49,230 nt of DNA from Thermosinus carboxydivorans Nor1 (GCF_000169155.1 NZ_AAWL01000017.1:1-49230), one strand, 5' to 3'; shown: positions 8,170-16,413, counted from the stretch's first letter. Notes: a model not told the origin generated them from the sequence alone. Numbers and translations are program-made.

Positions 8170-10153
8170 GAACTATCACCCCACACTCGCCGCCGTCCTG
8201 CCTGACCGGCAACACGAAAGTAAACCGGCTTCCCTGGCCCGGCTCGCTGCGTTCAAGCCAGATACGGCCGCCGTGCAGCTCGACAAGCTGGCGGGTGATC
8301 GCCAGTCCCAGGCCGGTGCCAGGTGTCTTGGCCGTCAGGTTGCCGCTTACCTGGTAAAACGGTTCAAAAATGTGTTCGGCATGCGTGGCGGCGATACCGA
8401 TGCCTGTATCTTCCACGCTTATTTCCAACCACTCGCCGGCATCGCGGCATTCCACTTTGATAGCGCCGCCATCCGGCGTGAACTTTACGGCATTGGACAA
8501 TAGGTTGTACATGATCTGCTTGAACCGGCGGACATCCACCTGGACTTGTGGCGGGACGCCGGCGTCCACCGCCAGTTCCACCGCAATGTTTTTGGCCGCC
8601 GCCCGGTCTTTAATGATGCCCAGCGTCTGGCGCAGCAGCTTCGCAATATCGACCGTTTCGGGATAGAAGTTGGTTTTCCCTGCATTAAGTTTGGCCAGGT
8701 CGAGCACGTCATTGATGATTTCCAATAAATGCCGCGCGCTGTCTAGAATATCGTTAACATAGACCTGCTGTTTATCGTTAAGGGGCCCGAAATGCTGGTC
8801 CAGCAAGACTTCGGAAAACCCCATGATGGCATTGAGCGGCGTGCGCAACTCATGCGACATGGCGGCCAGAAACTGGTCCTTGGCCTGATTAGCCGCTTCC
8901 GCTGCGGCCAGCGCCTCGGTCAGCTTCACTTCCAACTGCTTATGTTCGGTAATGTCCACCGCCAGGCCGATAATGCCGGTCACCCTGCCAGCTTCGTCCC
9001 GCACCGGCACTTTCTGCATATACACGATGAGCTTGCGGCCGCCGCTGGCAATCAACTCCTCGTCGGCCCATACCGACAGCTCGCCGTCAATCAGTTGCTT
9101 GTCCTCGGCGGCATACCGCTGCGCCCGCGCCGGCTCATGCAGTTCATAAATAGTCCGCCCGATCACTTCGTCCGGCCGCAGACCCAGCGCCGCGGCAAAC
9201 TGCTGGTTGACAAGAAGATAGCGGCCGTCAACATCGCGGTAAAAAGCATAGCCCGGCAGGCTTTCAAACACCGTCGCCACCAGCCGCTGTTGCTGCTGCA
9301 GCTCGGCTTCCGCCTGGTGGCACTTAGCCTGCGCCTGTTCCAACTGCGCCTGCAGCTGCACCTTTTTCATAATCAACGCGACCAGCGCTGCCAATTGGCC
9401 CATGAGGTAAATAGCCTCGCTTTTTTCACCATGTTGAAGTTTGCAATCATAAAAGACAATTATGCCGTGTACATTAACAGCCGTGTCAAAGACCGGAATG
9501 CCAACCGTTACCCCGCCGCCGTCGCCACCGCAATCAAACCGGATTGAGCCGCTCTGGCACACTTGCTCCACCAGACTGGGTTCCGGTTGGACGCCGGCGG
9601 CCACGTCGGCTGCCGCCACCACCTTCGGCCCGTCCGGACCGCAGAGAATGAACTGCCCGCCGCTGGCCCGAAAAATATTGGCGGCGGCCTCCAGAACCAT
9701 TGTGAGTATAACGGTTAGCACCGCATCTTTTACCAAATCGGTCAGCGCATTGTTCACAACTGCCAGCCAGCTATTTACCGCCGCCTGGCGTTCGGCCGGC
9801 GCCCCGGCCGCATCGCTTTCCCCCAGCTTGTCGTCCGCCGCCGTGGCCTCAATAATTCCGGTAACCATTCTGCTGCCGGCCGCCGCTGGCGGCGCGGCCT
9901 GTCCCCGCAGCCGCCAGCGGCGGCCGGCGGCGGTAAAGGCAATATTGATGCTGCCGCCATCAGCGGCAGCATCCAGATGCTCATTGAGCCGCGCCGCCTC
10001 GGGCGGCGGCAGCAGCGCCAGCAGGTCGGCGCGCAAGATTTCTCCGCCAACCAGGCTGCAGCCTGATCCGAAAACGAACACATCATCGTCAAGATGCCAT
10101 GTCCATACTGCCCACTCCGCGTCAGGCGCTTGTCTGTCGCATTCCGGCAACAT
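8159..10153 (-). CDS. PAS-domain sensor histidine kinase
   Basis: 664 residues, with no clear membrane segment. An N-terminal region of unclear type and a GAF-like region (about 120-260) are followed by a short coiled coil rich in Gln (LQAQLEQAQAKCHQAEAELQ), a PAS domain (about 290-410), a HisKA domain with the H-box MSHELRTPLNAIMGFSE (about 430) and a HATPase domain with the N-box NLLSNAVKFTPDGG, VEDTGIGI and GTGLGLAI. GAGAGGAGCGAG precedes the ATG. It is the cognate kinase of the overlapping HD-GYP regulator gene and lies 36 bases downstream of the riboswitch-controlled HD-GYP gene. Confidence 0.93.
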   Translation of the reverse strand: MLPECDRQAPDAEWAVWTWHLDDDVFVFGSGCSLVGGEILRADLLALLPPPEAARLNEHLDAAADGGSINIAFTAAGRRWRLRGQAAPPAAAGSRMVTGIIEATAADDKLGESDAAGAPAERQAAVNSWLAVVNNALTDLVKDAVLTVILTMVLEAAANIFRASGGQFILCGPDGPKVVAAADVAAGVQPEPSLVEQVCQSGSIRFDCGGDGGGVTVGIPVFDTAVNVHGIIVFYDCKLQHGEKSEAIYLMGQLAALVALIMKKVQLQAQLEQAQAKCHQAEAELQQQQRLVATVFESLPGYAFYRDVDGRYLLVNQQFAAALGLRPDEVIGRTIYELHEPARAQRYAAEDKQLIDGELSVWADEELIASGGRKLIVYMQKVPVRDEAGRVTGIIGLAVDITEHKQLEVKLTEALAAAEAANQAKDQFLAAMSHELRTPLNAIMGFSEVLLDQHFGPLNDKQQVYVNDILDSARHLLEIINDVLDLAKLNAGKTNFYPETVDIAKLLRQTLGIIKDRAAAKNIAVELAVDAGVPPQVQVDVRRFKQIMYNLLSNAVKFTPDGGAIKVECRDAGEWLEISVEDTGIGIAATHAEHIFEPFYQVSGNLTAKTPGTGLGLAITRQLVELHGGRIWLERSEPGQGSRFTFVLPVRQDGGECGVIVRER

Positions 10154-10189
10154 CGCTTTCTCTCGCTCCTCTCTATAAATTATTTATAC

Positions 10190-10894
10190 CTATTCTTCTT
10201 GCCCGCCTGACGCACTATGCCAGGCAGGTGGCAGGACTCTCTCCAGCCCCGCCACCGCTTCCGGCAAAAACAGGTGCTGCTCCTTTTTTATCAGTGCAAA
10301 GGCCTGGCGTGGTTCCAGCCTGAGTCGATAGCTCCGCTCCGACGTCACGGCGTCAAAGGCATCGGCAATTGCCACGATACCGGCCAGCAAGCTGATCTCG
10401 CTTCCCCGTATCCCGGCCGGATACCCGCTGCCATCGTAGCGCTCATGATGCTGGGCAATAATTGTCAAGACCGAGTCTTCCATCGCCAGCGGTCTGAGCA
10501 TGTCGCAGCCGACGCGGGGATGCTGCCTTACCAGCAGCCACTCCTCGGCCCGCAGCCGGCCAGGTCGGTTGAGAACTTCCGGCGGCACCAGCACCATGCC
10601 TATGTCATGGAGCAGCGCGCCAAGCCCGAGCGCCTGACCAGCCTGCCTGTCCAGCCCCAGTCTTTCGCCAATCATTATCGCCAAGAGCGCCACATTCAAA
10701 GAATGGGAATAAACCCAGCCGGCATACCCGACCAGCGCGCCCAAGTGTACGCCCCAAACGCTGTGGCGGGCGGTTTCGAGAAACGCTCCTACCCGCGCCG
10801 CCGCGGCCGCGATCAAGTCCTGGTCCAACCCGTGTATAGTTTCAGTTAGCCTAGTGACTGCAGCAACTACTAGTCCATCATCGTGCGTTTGCAT
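10190..10894 (-). CDS. HD-GYP domain protein, catalytic part (separated from its N-terminal part by a poly-C frame break)
   Basis: Its 234 residues carry HDIGM (Met replaces the Lys of HDxGK) and HHERYDGSGYP, followed by IADAFDAVTSERSYR, so this is an HD-GYP domain of the c-di-GMP phosphodiesterase class, with one motif position changed. The apparent ATG at 10894 has no good ribosome site. It sits just after a run of 15 C (minus strand) that breaks the frame from an upstream segment at 10870-11091. With 16 or 13 C the two would fuse into a single protein of about 300 residues. It is the first gene after a c-di-GMP-I riboswitch and precedes the histidine kinase gene by 36 bases. Confidence 0.85.
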   Translation of the reverse strand: MQTHDDGLVVAAVTRLTETIHGLDQDLIAAAAARVGAFLETARHSVWGVHLGALVGYAGWVYSHSLNVALLAIMIGERLGLDRQAGQALGLGALLHDIGMVLVPPEVLNRPGRLRAEEWLLVRQHPRVGCDMLRPLAMEDSVLTIIAQHHERYDGSGYPAGIRGSEISLLAGIVAIADAFDAVTSERSYRLRLEPRQAFALIKKEQHLFLPEAVAGLERVLPPAWHSASGGQEE

Positions 10895-11091
10895 GCGCGG
10901 GGGGGGGGGGGGGACGTAATTTCGGTCCCCCTTCGCTCGAGTGCCACTTTGCGCTCGAGCAGCCGCCGATAGACCTGCGGCGTTATTTCTTTGCCTTTGG
11001 CCACCAGCAAGACGCCGTCCTCATCATAAATATCGCGTTCGGCAATGTTGCCTGCCGTCTCTAAGCCGCCGTTTCCGCCTGTTCCGGCCAT
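10870..11091 (-). CDS. N-terminal part of the HD-GYP protein, out of frame after poly-C
   Basis: The start is an ATG at 11091 behind GGGAGGG at 7-base spacing. About 60 residues make sense (GNIAERDIYDEDGVLLVAKGKEITPQVYRRLLERKVALERRG); this opening is common on stand-alone HD-GYP proteins. The frame then runs through four Pro codons made by the poly-C tract and stops about 30 bases later at a TAG inside the HD-GYP coding sequence. I interpret it as one gene with the downstream HD-GYP frame, in an OFF or low-translation state, unless the tract length is a sequencing error. Confidence 0.7.
   Translation of the reverse strand: MAGTGGNGGLETAGNIAERDIYDEDGVLLVAKGKEITPQVYRRLLERKVALERRGTEITSPPPPRACKRTMMD
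10899..10913. repeat. Homopolymer run of 15 G (C on the coding strand)
   Basis: A mononucleotide run inside a coding region, exactly where the reading frame of the HD-GYP gene breaks. Runs of this length are prone to slipped-strand mispairing. Adding one base or removing two restores the full frame. Confidence 0.95.
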
Positions 11092-11158
11092 TGCGCTTCC
11101 CTCCCGGCAAAATTTATACGCCAAATAATAGCGAAAGCAATGAAACCAGGTTGTCCGC

Positions 11159-11191
11159 GAAAAACAGCAAAAATGCAGGCTGTCCGCCTGC
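11159..11191 (-). terminator. Terminator-like hairpin, expression platform of the c-di-GMP riboswitch
   Basis: GCAGGC and GCCTGC pair around GGACA on the minus strand, followed by ATTTTTGCTGTTTTT. It lies between the c-di-GMP-I aptamer and the HD-GYP start codon, so it probably controls read-through. Which ligand state favours it cannot be read by eye. Confidence 0.75.
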
Positions 11192-11251
11192 CAACCAGCT
11201 TATAATCGCTTCATCATTGCATAATATACAAACAATTAGCTCTAATGCTAA

Positions 11252-11336
11252 TTGGCAACCTGGCGATCATAGACACCCAATGTCCTTAGACCCATGGCTT
11301 TGCGTCCCCGGCTTTCGCCGGGTTTGCCCAACTTAT
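11252..11336 (-). ncRNA. Cyclic-di-GMP-I (GEMM-I) riboswitch aptamer
   Basis: The minus strand carries the GEMM-I blocks in order: GGGCAAACC, a stem capped by the GAAA tetraloop (CCGGCGAAAGCCGG), GGGACGCAAAGCC, then a second arm containing GGGTCTAAGG and closing near ATCGCCAGGTTGCC. A promoter lies upstream, and a terminator hairpin and then the HD-GYP gene lie downstream. Regulation of a c-di-GMP phosphodiesterase/kinase operon by c-di-GMP itself would form a feedback loop. Confidence 0.93.
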
Positions 11337-11375
11337 GTATATCGAAATATGTCGAAAACCTACCTCTTTTGTTTT

Positions 11376-11404
11376 ATCATACTATAGCTTCCAGGCCTTG
11401 ACAA
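11376..11404 (-). promoter_or_regulatory. Promoter of the c-di-GMP riboswitch/HD-GYP operon
   Basis: -35 TTGTCA (11404-11399), a 17-base spacer, and -10 TATGAT (11381-11376) on the minus strand. The start is expected near 11369, giving a leader of about 280 bases that contains the aptamer. Confidence 0.85.
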
Positions 11405-11408
11405 GTCC

Positions 11409-11449
11409 TTTTTTGGGCAATAAGTCCCATTTTTGGGAATTTTGTCCCA
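11409..11449. promoter_or_regulatory. Two operator-like dyads upstream of the riboswitch promoter
   Basis: Two near-identical 20-21 base units in direct repeat, each an inverted repeat of the form TTGGGA-N6-TCCCAA (the second unit is perfect; the first has C for A). They lie just upstream of the -35 box, two helical turns apart. This looks like a tandem binding site for a dimeric regulator, which I cannot name. Confidence 0.5.
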
Positions 11450-11581
11450 ACCGGAGCCCGACCCGGTCGCCACCTGGCCCTTGACAGCCTGCAGCGCCGG
11501 TAAACTGCTCACCGGGCGATTGGCTAGCCAATTGCCCACTGCAGAACCTCCGCCTGAGTTTCGGACGGTATTATATGACAA

Positions 11582-11622
11582 AGACCTCCTGTTCGCAGCC
11601 TTAAAGCTGCTGCAGGAGGTCT
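11582..11622 (-). terminator. Probable terminator downstream of ychF
   Basis: AGACCTCCTG (11582-11591) pairs with CAGGAGGTCT (11613-11622), with an inner CAGC/GCTG stem. On the minus strand it is followed by TTTGTCAT, a weak T-tract. It lies about 70 bases past the ychF stop codon. Between it and the dyads upstream of the c-di-GMP operon I see no gene. Confidence 0.55.
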
Positions 11623-11690
11623 GGTCTTTCACCGTCTGAAATTGGAAATTCAGGCGAAATATTGCCCGGGAAATGGCGGTTTTGCACCTC

Positions 11691-12797
11691 TTACACGTTG
11701 AACCGGAAATAGACCACGTCGCCGTCCTGCATCACGTAGTCTTTACCTTCCAGGCGGATGAGGCCCTTTTCTCGGGCCGCGCCGTAGCTGCCAGCGGCCA
11801 TGAGGTCGGTATAAGACACTACCTCGGCCCGGATAAAGCCGCGCTCGATATCGCTATGAATTTTGCCGGCCGCCTGCGGCGCCTTGGTGCCCTGCCGGAT
11901 GGTCCACGCCCGCACTTCCTGTTCGCCGGCGGTGAAAAAGGTGATAAGGCCCAGCAGCTTATACCCGGCCTTAATGAGCTTGTCCAACCCCGACTCGGCA
12001 AGGCCCAGCTCGACCAGAAACTGTTTGGCTTCCTCGTCGGGCAGCTCGGCAATTTCCGCCTCGAGTTTGGCCGAAACGGCGATCACCTCTGCCCCTTCCC
12101 CGGCGGCATACTGTTTAACCGCCTGCACATAGGGGTTGGCGTCCGGAGCGGCTACATCGTCTTCGCTAACATTGGCGACAAATAGCACCGGTTTGAGGGT
12201 GAGCAAGTTGAGATCGCGCACCAACGCCTGTTCTTCTTCGCTTAAGCCCAGCCGTCGCGCCGGCTGGCCCTCACCCAGCCCGGTCCGCAGGCGCTCAAGG
12301 ACGGCAAACTCGCTCTGGGCTTTTTTATCACCGGCTTTGGCCATTTTTTGTGTGCGCTCAAATCGTTTTGCCACCGTCTCCAGGTCGGCAAGGCACAGCT
12401 CGGTGTTGATAATCTCAATATCGCGCAAGGGGTCAAGCGCTCCTTCGACATGGGTGATGTTGGCATCGGCAAAGCAGCGTACCACCTGAGCCACGGCATC
12501 GACCTGACGGATGTGGGACAAAAACTTGTTGCCAAGCCCCTCACCCTGGGATGCACCCTTGACCAGACCGGCGATGTCGACAAACCGCATGGCGGTTGGT
12601 GTTGTCTTGCGCGGCTTATACATCTCGGCCAGCGTCCACAGCCGCTCGTCCGGCACTTCCACCACACCCACGTTGGGTTCAATGGTGCAAAAGGGGTAAT
12701 TGGCCGCTTCCGCCCCTGCCTTGGTAATGGCGTTGAACAAAGTGCTCTTGCCCACGTTGGGCAGCCCAACAATACCTACTTCCAAATTGGTGCTCAT
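11691..12797 (-). CDS. ychF: Redox-regulated ATPase YchF (Obg-family)
   Basis: A 368-residue protein of the usual YchF length. The P-loop [15 protein letters not shown] is at about 10-24, switch II is [24 protein letters not shown], and the usual NKxE base-recognition motif is replaced by NVSE (ANVSEDD), which explains the ATP preference of this family. A helical insertion and a C-terminal TGS domain ([30 protein letters not shown]) follow. YchF binds the ribosome and ATP. A homologue lies near rpsF-ssb-rpsR in B. subtilis (yyaF). The start ATG is preceded by AAGGTGGAG. Its probable promoter is 5' of a dispersed palindromic repeat, so that repeat would be part of its leader RNA. Confidence 0.96.
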   Translation of the reverse strand: MSTNLEVGIVGLPNVGKSTLFNAITKAGAEAANYPFCTIEPNVGVVEVPDERLWTLAEMYKPRKTTPTAMRFVDIAGLVKGASQGEGLGNKFLSHIRQVDAVAQVVRCFADANITHVEGALDPLRDIEIINTELCLADLETVAKRFERTQKMAKAGDKKAQSEFAVLERLRTGLGEGQPARRLGLSEEEQALVRDLNLLTLKPVLFVANVSEDDVAAPDANPYVQAVKQYAAGEGAEVIAVSAKLEAEIAELPDEEAKQFLVELGLAESGLDKLIKAGYKLLGLITFFTAGEQEVRAWTIRQGTKAPQAAGKIHSDIERGFIRAEVVSYTDLMAAGSYGAAREKGLIRLEGKDYVMQDGDVVYFRFNV

Positions 12798-12813
12798 GTA
12801 AACTCCACCTTAC

Positions 12814-12942
12814 TGCAAAGATAATCATGCCAATAAATTGGCACCACAAAGCATGAAAACCGTTATTCAACCACGGAGGACACAGAGGCGCGATATTCAT
12901 CGCGCTAAAGCAAAAATTATCTCTCTCCGCGCCTCCGCGGTT
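12814..12942 (-). repeat. Dispersed nested-palindrome repeat, copy A
   Basis: Minus-strand unit: an outer arm AACCGCGGAG..., an inner stem GCGCGAT/ATCGCGC, a second outer arm ending in CCGTGGTT, then GAATAACGGTTTTCATGC and the palindrome TGCCAATTTATTGGCA, ending ATGATTATCTTTGC. It lies between the predicted ychF promoter and the ychF start. Confidence 0.85.
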
Positions 12943-12976
12943 CCCCTCCACTTTCCATGCTCGCTGTAACCTATAT

Positions 12977-13006
12977 ATTTTAGACCATTCGGGCGGGTAT
13001 TGGCAA
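12977..13006 (-). promoter_or_regulatory. Probable promoter of ychF
   Basis: -35 TTGCCA (13006-13001), an 18-base spacer, and -10 TAAAAT (12982-12977) on the minus strand, right after the stop codon of the preceding small gene. Confidence 0.55.
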
Positions 13007-13011
13007 GGTTT

Positions 13012-13197
13012 CTATCTCTCCCTGTGCCGCCAGTTGACCCAGACGTATTTCAGGCGGGCCATGCCAAGGAGAATAAACACCGACCCGGCGATAACGCCGA
13101 CGGTGACGTTAATAATGCGGCCGAAATCGGTGCCGATAGCCACCAGGACGATTCCCGTAATAAAGGTGGATAAACCGAGCAATAATTGGGAAAGCAT
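13012..13197 (-). CDS. Small two-helix membrane protein, unknown function
   Basis: 61 residues with two hydrophobic helices (about 3-22 and 28-47) separated by GTDFGRIIN, and a basic tail KYVWVNWRHRER that would sit in the cytoplasm. GGAGGT precedes the ATG. It resembles no family I can name. It lies between the pfl genes and ychF on the same strand, 28 bases after the pflA stop, so it may be cotranscribed with pflB-pflA. Confidence 0.7.
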   Translation of the reverse strand: MLSQLLLGLSTFITGIVLVAIGTDFGRIINVTVGVIAGSVFILLGMARLKYVWVNWRHRER

Positions 13198-13225
13198 GCA
13201 TACCTCCGGCCAATATAATTTCCTG

Positions 13226-13960
13226 TTAGTATTCTGCCTCGATTACCTTAATTCCTTGCGCTGTTAAGGCTGCCTGCACGGCAAGCATATGCTCGCGCCG
13301 GGCGCCCGCGATGCCGTCCAAAGGATAGCGGCGACCAAGGCCCTCCCATTTGGCCCGGCCAAGGGTATGATAGGGCAAAAGTTCCACGGCGACGAGCCGC
13401 GGCAGGCCATGCAGCAAGGCGGCCAACGCCGTTAAATCAGCCGCCCCGTCGGTTAAACCGGGGATGACGACATACCGCACCGTCACCGGTACGCGGGCGG
13501 TGGCAACGCGCAAATTTTCCAGAATTGGTCCCGGCGGCCTCCCGGTAAGCCACACATGCTTGTCCGGGATGGCCGTCTTAATACTGAACAAGACGGCGTC
13601 GGTATAGGGCAGCACCTGCGCCAGCTTGGCCGGCGCCGCAAAACCGGCTGTATCCAGCGTGGTATGAATACCTTGCTTGCGGCAGGCGCGAAACAGAGCG
13701 GCTATAAAGTCGGCCTGCAAGAGCGGCTCGCCGCCGCTCACCGTCACCCCGCCCCCGGAAAAGCGGTAAAACGCCTCATACCGGGCCAGGTCGGACAGCA
13801 CCGCGTCAACGGTGACCGGCCGGCCGGTCGGCTGCCATGTATCGGGGTTATGACAGAATTTACAGCGCAAGGCGCAGCCGGCGAGAAACAGGACATAGCG
13901 GATACCCTGTCCGTCGACGGCGCCGCATGGTTCACAGGAATGGCAGATGCCGGTCGGCAT
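13226..13960 (-). CDS. pflA: Pyruvate formate-lyase-activating enzyme (radical SAM)
   Basis: A 244-residue radical SAM enzyme. CALRCKFC gives the Cx3Cx2C cluster ligands, followed by HNPDTW; GGGVTVSGGEPLLQ is the SAM-binding region, and the substrate-typical opening AVDGQGIRYVLFLAGC is present. It abstracts hydrogen from the glycyl-radical glycine of PflB using SAM and a 4Fe-4S cluster. The open frame extends to 14161, but the start is the ATG at 13960 behind GGAGGTAGTC, 10 bases after the pflB stop. The N-terminal pair CHSCEPC is extra compared with common PflA (HSFESFG) and may be incidental. Confidence 0.95.
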   Translation of the reverse strand: MPTGICHSCEPCGAVDGQGIRYVLFLAGCALRCKFCHNPDTWQPTGRPVTVDAVLSDLARYEAFYRFSGGGVTVSGGEPLLQADFIAALFRACRKQGIHTTLDTAGFAAPAKLAQVLPYTDAVLFSIKTAIPDKHVWLTGRPPGPILENLRVATARVPVTVRYVVIPGLTDGAADLTALAALLHGLPRLVAVELLPYHTLGRAKWEGLGRRYPLDGIAGARREHMLAVQAALTAQGIKVIEAEY

Positions 13961-13970
13961 GACTACCTCC

Positions 13971-16205
13971 TTACAACCGTTCATAGAAGGTGCGCTCCAG
14001 CACTTCGCGCTGCTGCCGGGGCGACAGTTTCGTAAAGTGAACGGCATACCCCGAGACGCGGATGGTGAGATGGGGATAATTTTCGGGATGGGCCATAGCG
14101 TCCTCCAGAACACGGCGGTCCAAGGCATTGATATTAATATGATGTCCTCCCTGCGCGGCATAGGCGTCGAGGATGCCTGCCAAGTTATCCCGCCGCGCGG
14201 CCGCCGTTTTGCCTAAGGCGGGAGGCAAGACAGAGAAAGTATACGAAATACCGTCCCGGCAGTCGTCATACGATAGTTTGGTAATCGACCGGATAGCGGC
14301 CAGCGCCCCGCGGCGGTCGCGCCCGTGCATGGGATTGGCGCCGGGGGCGAAAGGCTCACCGGCTTGGCGGCCGTCAGGTGTTGTCCCCGTTTTCTGGCCA
14401 TAAACGACATTAGAGGTAATGGTAAGGATCGACAGGGTATGCTCAGCGCCCCGATAGGCGGCATGTTCCTTCAGCCTGTCGATAAATTCGCGACAGATCT
14501 CGGCGGCGATGGCATCCACCCGGTCGTCGTCGTTGCCAAAACAGGGATAGTCGCCGCTAATGACAAAATCTACCGCCAGGCCGCGGTCGTCGCGCACGGC
14601 TTTCACTTTGCCGTACCGGATGGCGCTCAAACCGTCAGCCACCACCGACAAGCCGGCCGCGCCGAAGGCCATCAACCGCTCCACTTCCGTGTCATGCAGC
14701 GCCATCTGCGCGCTTTCGTAGGCATATTTATCGTGCATATAGTGAATAAGGTTCATGGTATTGACATACAGGCCGGCCAGCCAGGCAAGGACACGCGAAA
14801 AGTTTTGCCGCACCTCGTCGTAGTCGAGATATTCACCCTGCGGCAGCGGCAGGACCGGCCCCACCTGCTCGCCGGTTAGCTCATCGCGGCCGCCGTTGAT
14901 AGCATATAAAAGCGCCTTGGCCAGGTTAGCCCGGGCACCGAAGAACTGCATTTGCTTGCCTACCTTCATCGCCGACACGCAGCAGGCGATGGCATAATCG
15001 TCACCATAGACCGGTCGCATTATATCGTCGTTTTCGTACTGAATAGCGCTCGTGTCCAGCGATACTTGGGCACAGAACCGCTTAAAGCCGTCAGGCAGGT
15101 TTGTTGACCACAGCACCGTCAAATTTGGCTCAGGCGCCGGTCCCAGATTATACAGTGTTTGCAGGATGCGGAAAGAAGTGCGGGTAACCAGCGTCCGGCC
15201 ATCCAGGCCCATGCCGCCGATGGCCTCGGTCACCCACAGTGGGTCGCCGGCAAATAGTTCATTGTATTCAGGTGTGCGCAGTTGGCGGGCCAGCCGCAGT
15301 TTAATCACCAGCTGGTCGATAAGCTCCTGCGCCTCGGCTTCGCTGATGCGGCCGGCCGCTAGGTCCCGTTCCAGGTAAATATCAAGAAAGGTAGACACGC
15401 GCCCGAGCGACATGGCGGCGCCGTTCTGCTCCTTGATGGCCGCCAGGTAGCCGAAATACAGCCACTGCACCGCTTCACGCGCATCAAGCGCCGGGCGGGT
15501 AATGTCAAAACCGTAGGCGGCGGCCATTTTGGCCATGTCCTCCAAGGCGGCGATCTGCATGGCGACCTCCTCGCGGAGCCGGATGACTTCTTCCGTCATC
15601 GGCACGGCGGCCAGCCGGCCAAGGTCAGCTTGCTTGGCGGCGATCAGGCGATCCGTGCCGTACAGGGCTACCCGCCGGTAGTCGCCGATGATGCGGCCCC
15701 GCCCATAGGCATCAGGCAGGCCGGTGATAATCCCCACCCGCCGCGCCAGCTTCATTTCCTCGGTATAAGCGCGGAAGACGGCGGTGTTATGGGTAACGCG
15801 ATGCTCATGATAGATTGCGGATATGGCCGGATCAAGCCGGTAGCCATAGGCTTCGCAGGCCTGTTCGGCCATCCGGATGCCGCCGTTTACGATGACGCCG
15901 CGCTTAAGCGGCTCATCGGTCTGCAAGCCAACGATTATTTCCAGATCACGGTCAATATATCCCGGCGCATGGGCCGTGATGGTGGAAACCTTCCCGGTAT
16001 CGACGGCGAGCACGCCGCCAGCGGCCCGTTCTGCGGCCAGCAGGCGGCAGCATTTGTCCCACAATGCGGCCGTCCGCGCAGTAGGCCCGACGAGAAAAGC
16101 GCCATCCCCGGTGTAAGGTGTATAGTTTTGCTGAATAAAATCGCGTACATCAATCGTTTCTGTCCACCGTCCAGGTCGAAACCCCTGCCATGCATTCACT
16201 GCCAT
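13971..16205 (-). CDS. pflB: Pyruvate formate-lyase (glycyl radical enzyme)
   Basis: A 744-residue enzyme, the usual PflB length. The adjacent active-site cysteines are in ACCVSAM, and the glycyl-radical motif near the C-terminus is RVSGYAV. It splits pyruvate and CoA to acetyl-CoA and formate in anaerobes. The adjacent Cys-Cys pair and the strong similarity to the PflB pattern favour true PFL over glycerol or choline lyases. The ATG at 16205 lies behind GGAGGAGTG; the GTG at 16214 overlaps that site. Upstream are a heptamer repeat, a ZTP riboswitch terminator and its promoter, so formate production appears linked to the one-carbon/purine state. Confidence 0.97.
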   Translation of the reverse strand: MAVNAWQGFRPGRWTETIDVRDFIQQNYTPYTGDGAFLVGPTARTAALWDKCCRLLAAERAAGGVLAVDTGKVSTITAHAPGYIDRDLEIIVGLQTDEPLKRGVIVNGGIRMAEQACEAYGYRLDPAISAIYHEHRVTHNTAVFRAYTEEMKLARRVGIITGLPDAYGRGRIIGDYRRVALYGTDRLIAAKQADLGRLAAVPMTEEVIRLREEVAMQIAALEDMAKMAAAYGFDITRPALDAREAVQWLYFGYLAAIKEQNGAAMSLGRVSTFLDIYLERDLAAGRISEAEAQELIDQLVIKLRLARQLRTPEYNELFAGDPLWVTEAIGGMGLDGRTLVTRTSFRILQTLYNLGPAPEPNLTVLWSTNLPDGFKRFCAQVSLDTSAIQYENDDIMRPVYGDDYAIACCVSAMKVGKQMQFFGARANLAKALLYAINGGRDELTGEQVGPVLPLPQGEYLDYDEVRQNFSRVLAWLAGLYVNTMNLIHYMHDKYAYESAQMALHDTEVERLMAFGAAGLSVVADGLSAIRYGKVKAVRDDRGLAVDFVISGDYPCFGNDDDRVDAIAAEICREFIDRLKEHAAYRGAEHTLSILTITSNVVYGQKTGTTPDGRQAGEPFAPGANPMHGRDRRGALAAIRSITKLSYDDCRDGISYTFSVLPPALGKTAAARRDNLAGILDAYAAQGGHHININALDRRVLEDAMAHPENYPHLTIRVSGYAVHFTKLSPRQQREVLERTFYERL

Positions 16206-16235
16206 TGCTATCACTCCTCCTACCTCTTTCCCTTT

Positions 16236-16277
16236 ACCTCATACCTCATACCTCATACCTCATACTTCATACCTCAT
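16236..16277. repeat. Heptanucleotide tandem repeat (ACCTCAT x6)
   Basis: Six consecutive ACCTCAT heptamers, one with a single change (ACTTCAT), in the leader region between the ZTP riboswitch terminator and pflB. The same heptamer recurs in reverse complement at 39271-39302. Confidence 0.9.
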
Positions 16278-16300
16278 ACATTTACCCCCAAAAATAAATA

Positions 16301-16330
16301 CCGCCTGGGCTAATTTTTGCCCAGGCGGTC
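16301..16330 (-). terminator. Intrinsic terminator of the ZTP riboswitch
   Basis: A 10-bp perfect stem CCGCCTGGGC/GCCCAGGCGG is followed on the minus strand by TATTTATTTTT. Its 5' arm is the conserved 3' block of the ZTP aptamer, so the two structures exclude each other. Confidence 0.88.
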
Positions 16331-16389
16331 GGCTTTTCTTCGGATACAGTCCACGTGGTTGCTTCCACTAATCCGCCAGTCCTGTATCC
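16317..16389 (-). ncRNA. ZTP/ZMP (pfl motif) riboswitch
   Basis: The minus strand shows the pfl-motif order. GGATACAG pairs with CTGTATCC to close the first domain, which contains GACTGGCGG and a CCACGTGG stretch. After the linker GAAGAAAAGCCGA comes the highly conserved CCGCCTGGGCA. That last block is also the 5' arm of a terminator, so ligand binding should block termination and switch pflB-pflA on when ZTP/ZMP rises (folate shortage). This motif class was named after its association with pfl genes. Confidence 0.94.
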
Positions 16390-16413
16390 TGTCTGTTAAA
16401 TTATTCTGGTTAA

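Noticed and set aside
11360-11632. Open reading frame of 90 codons on the minus strand
   Set aside because: It covers the promoter and dyads of the c-di-GMP operon and the ychF terminator, has no ribosome site, and its composition is not protein-like.
13961-14161. N-terminal extension of pflA
   Set aside because: The extension lies inside the pflB 3' coding sequence and does not resemble any protein; the ATG at 13960 has an ideal ribosome site.
16236-16277. CRISPR-like short repeats
   Set aside because: The heptamers have no spacers and the dispersed repeats are far apart with variable sequence; no cas genes are present.
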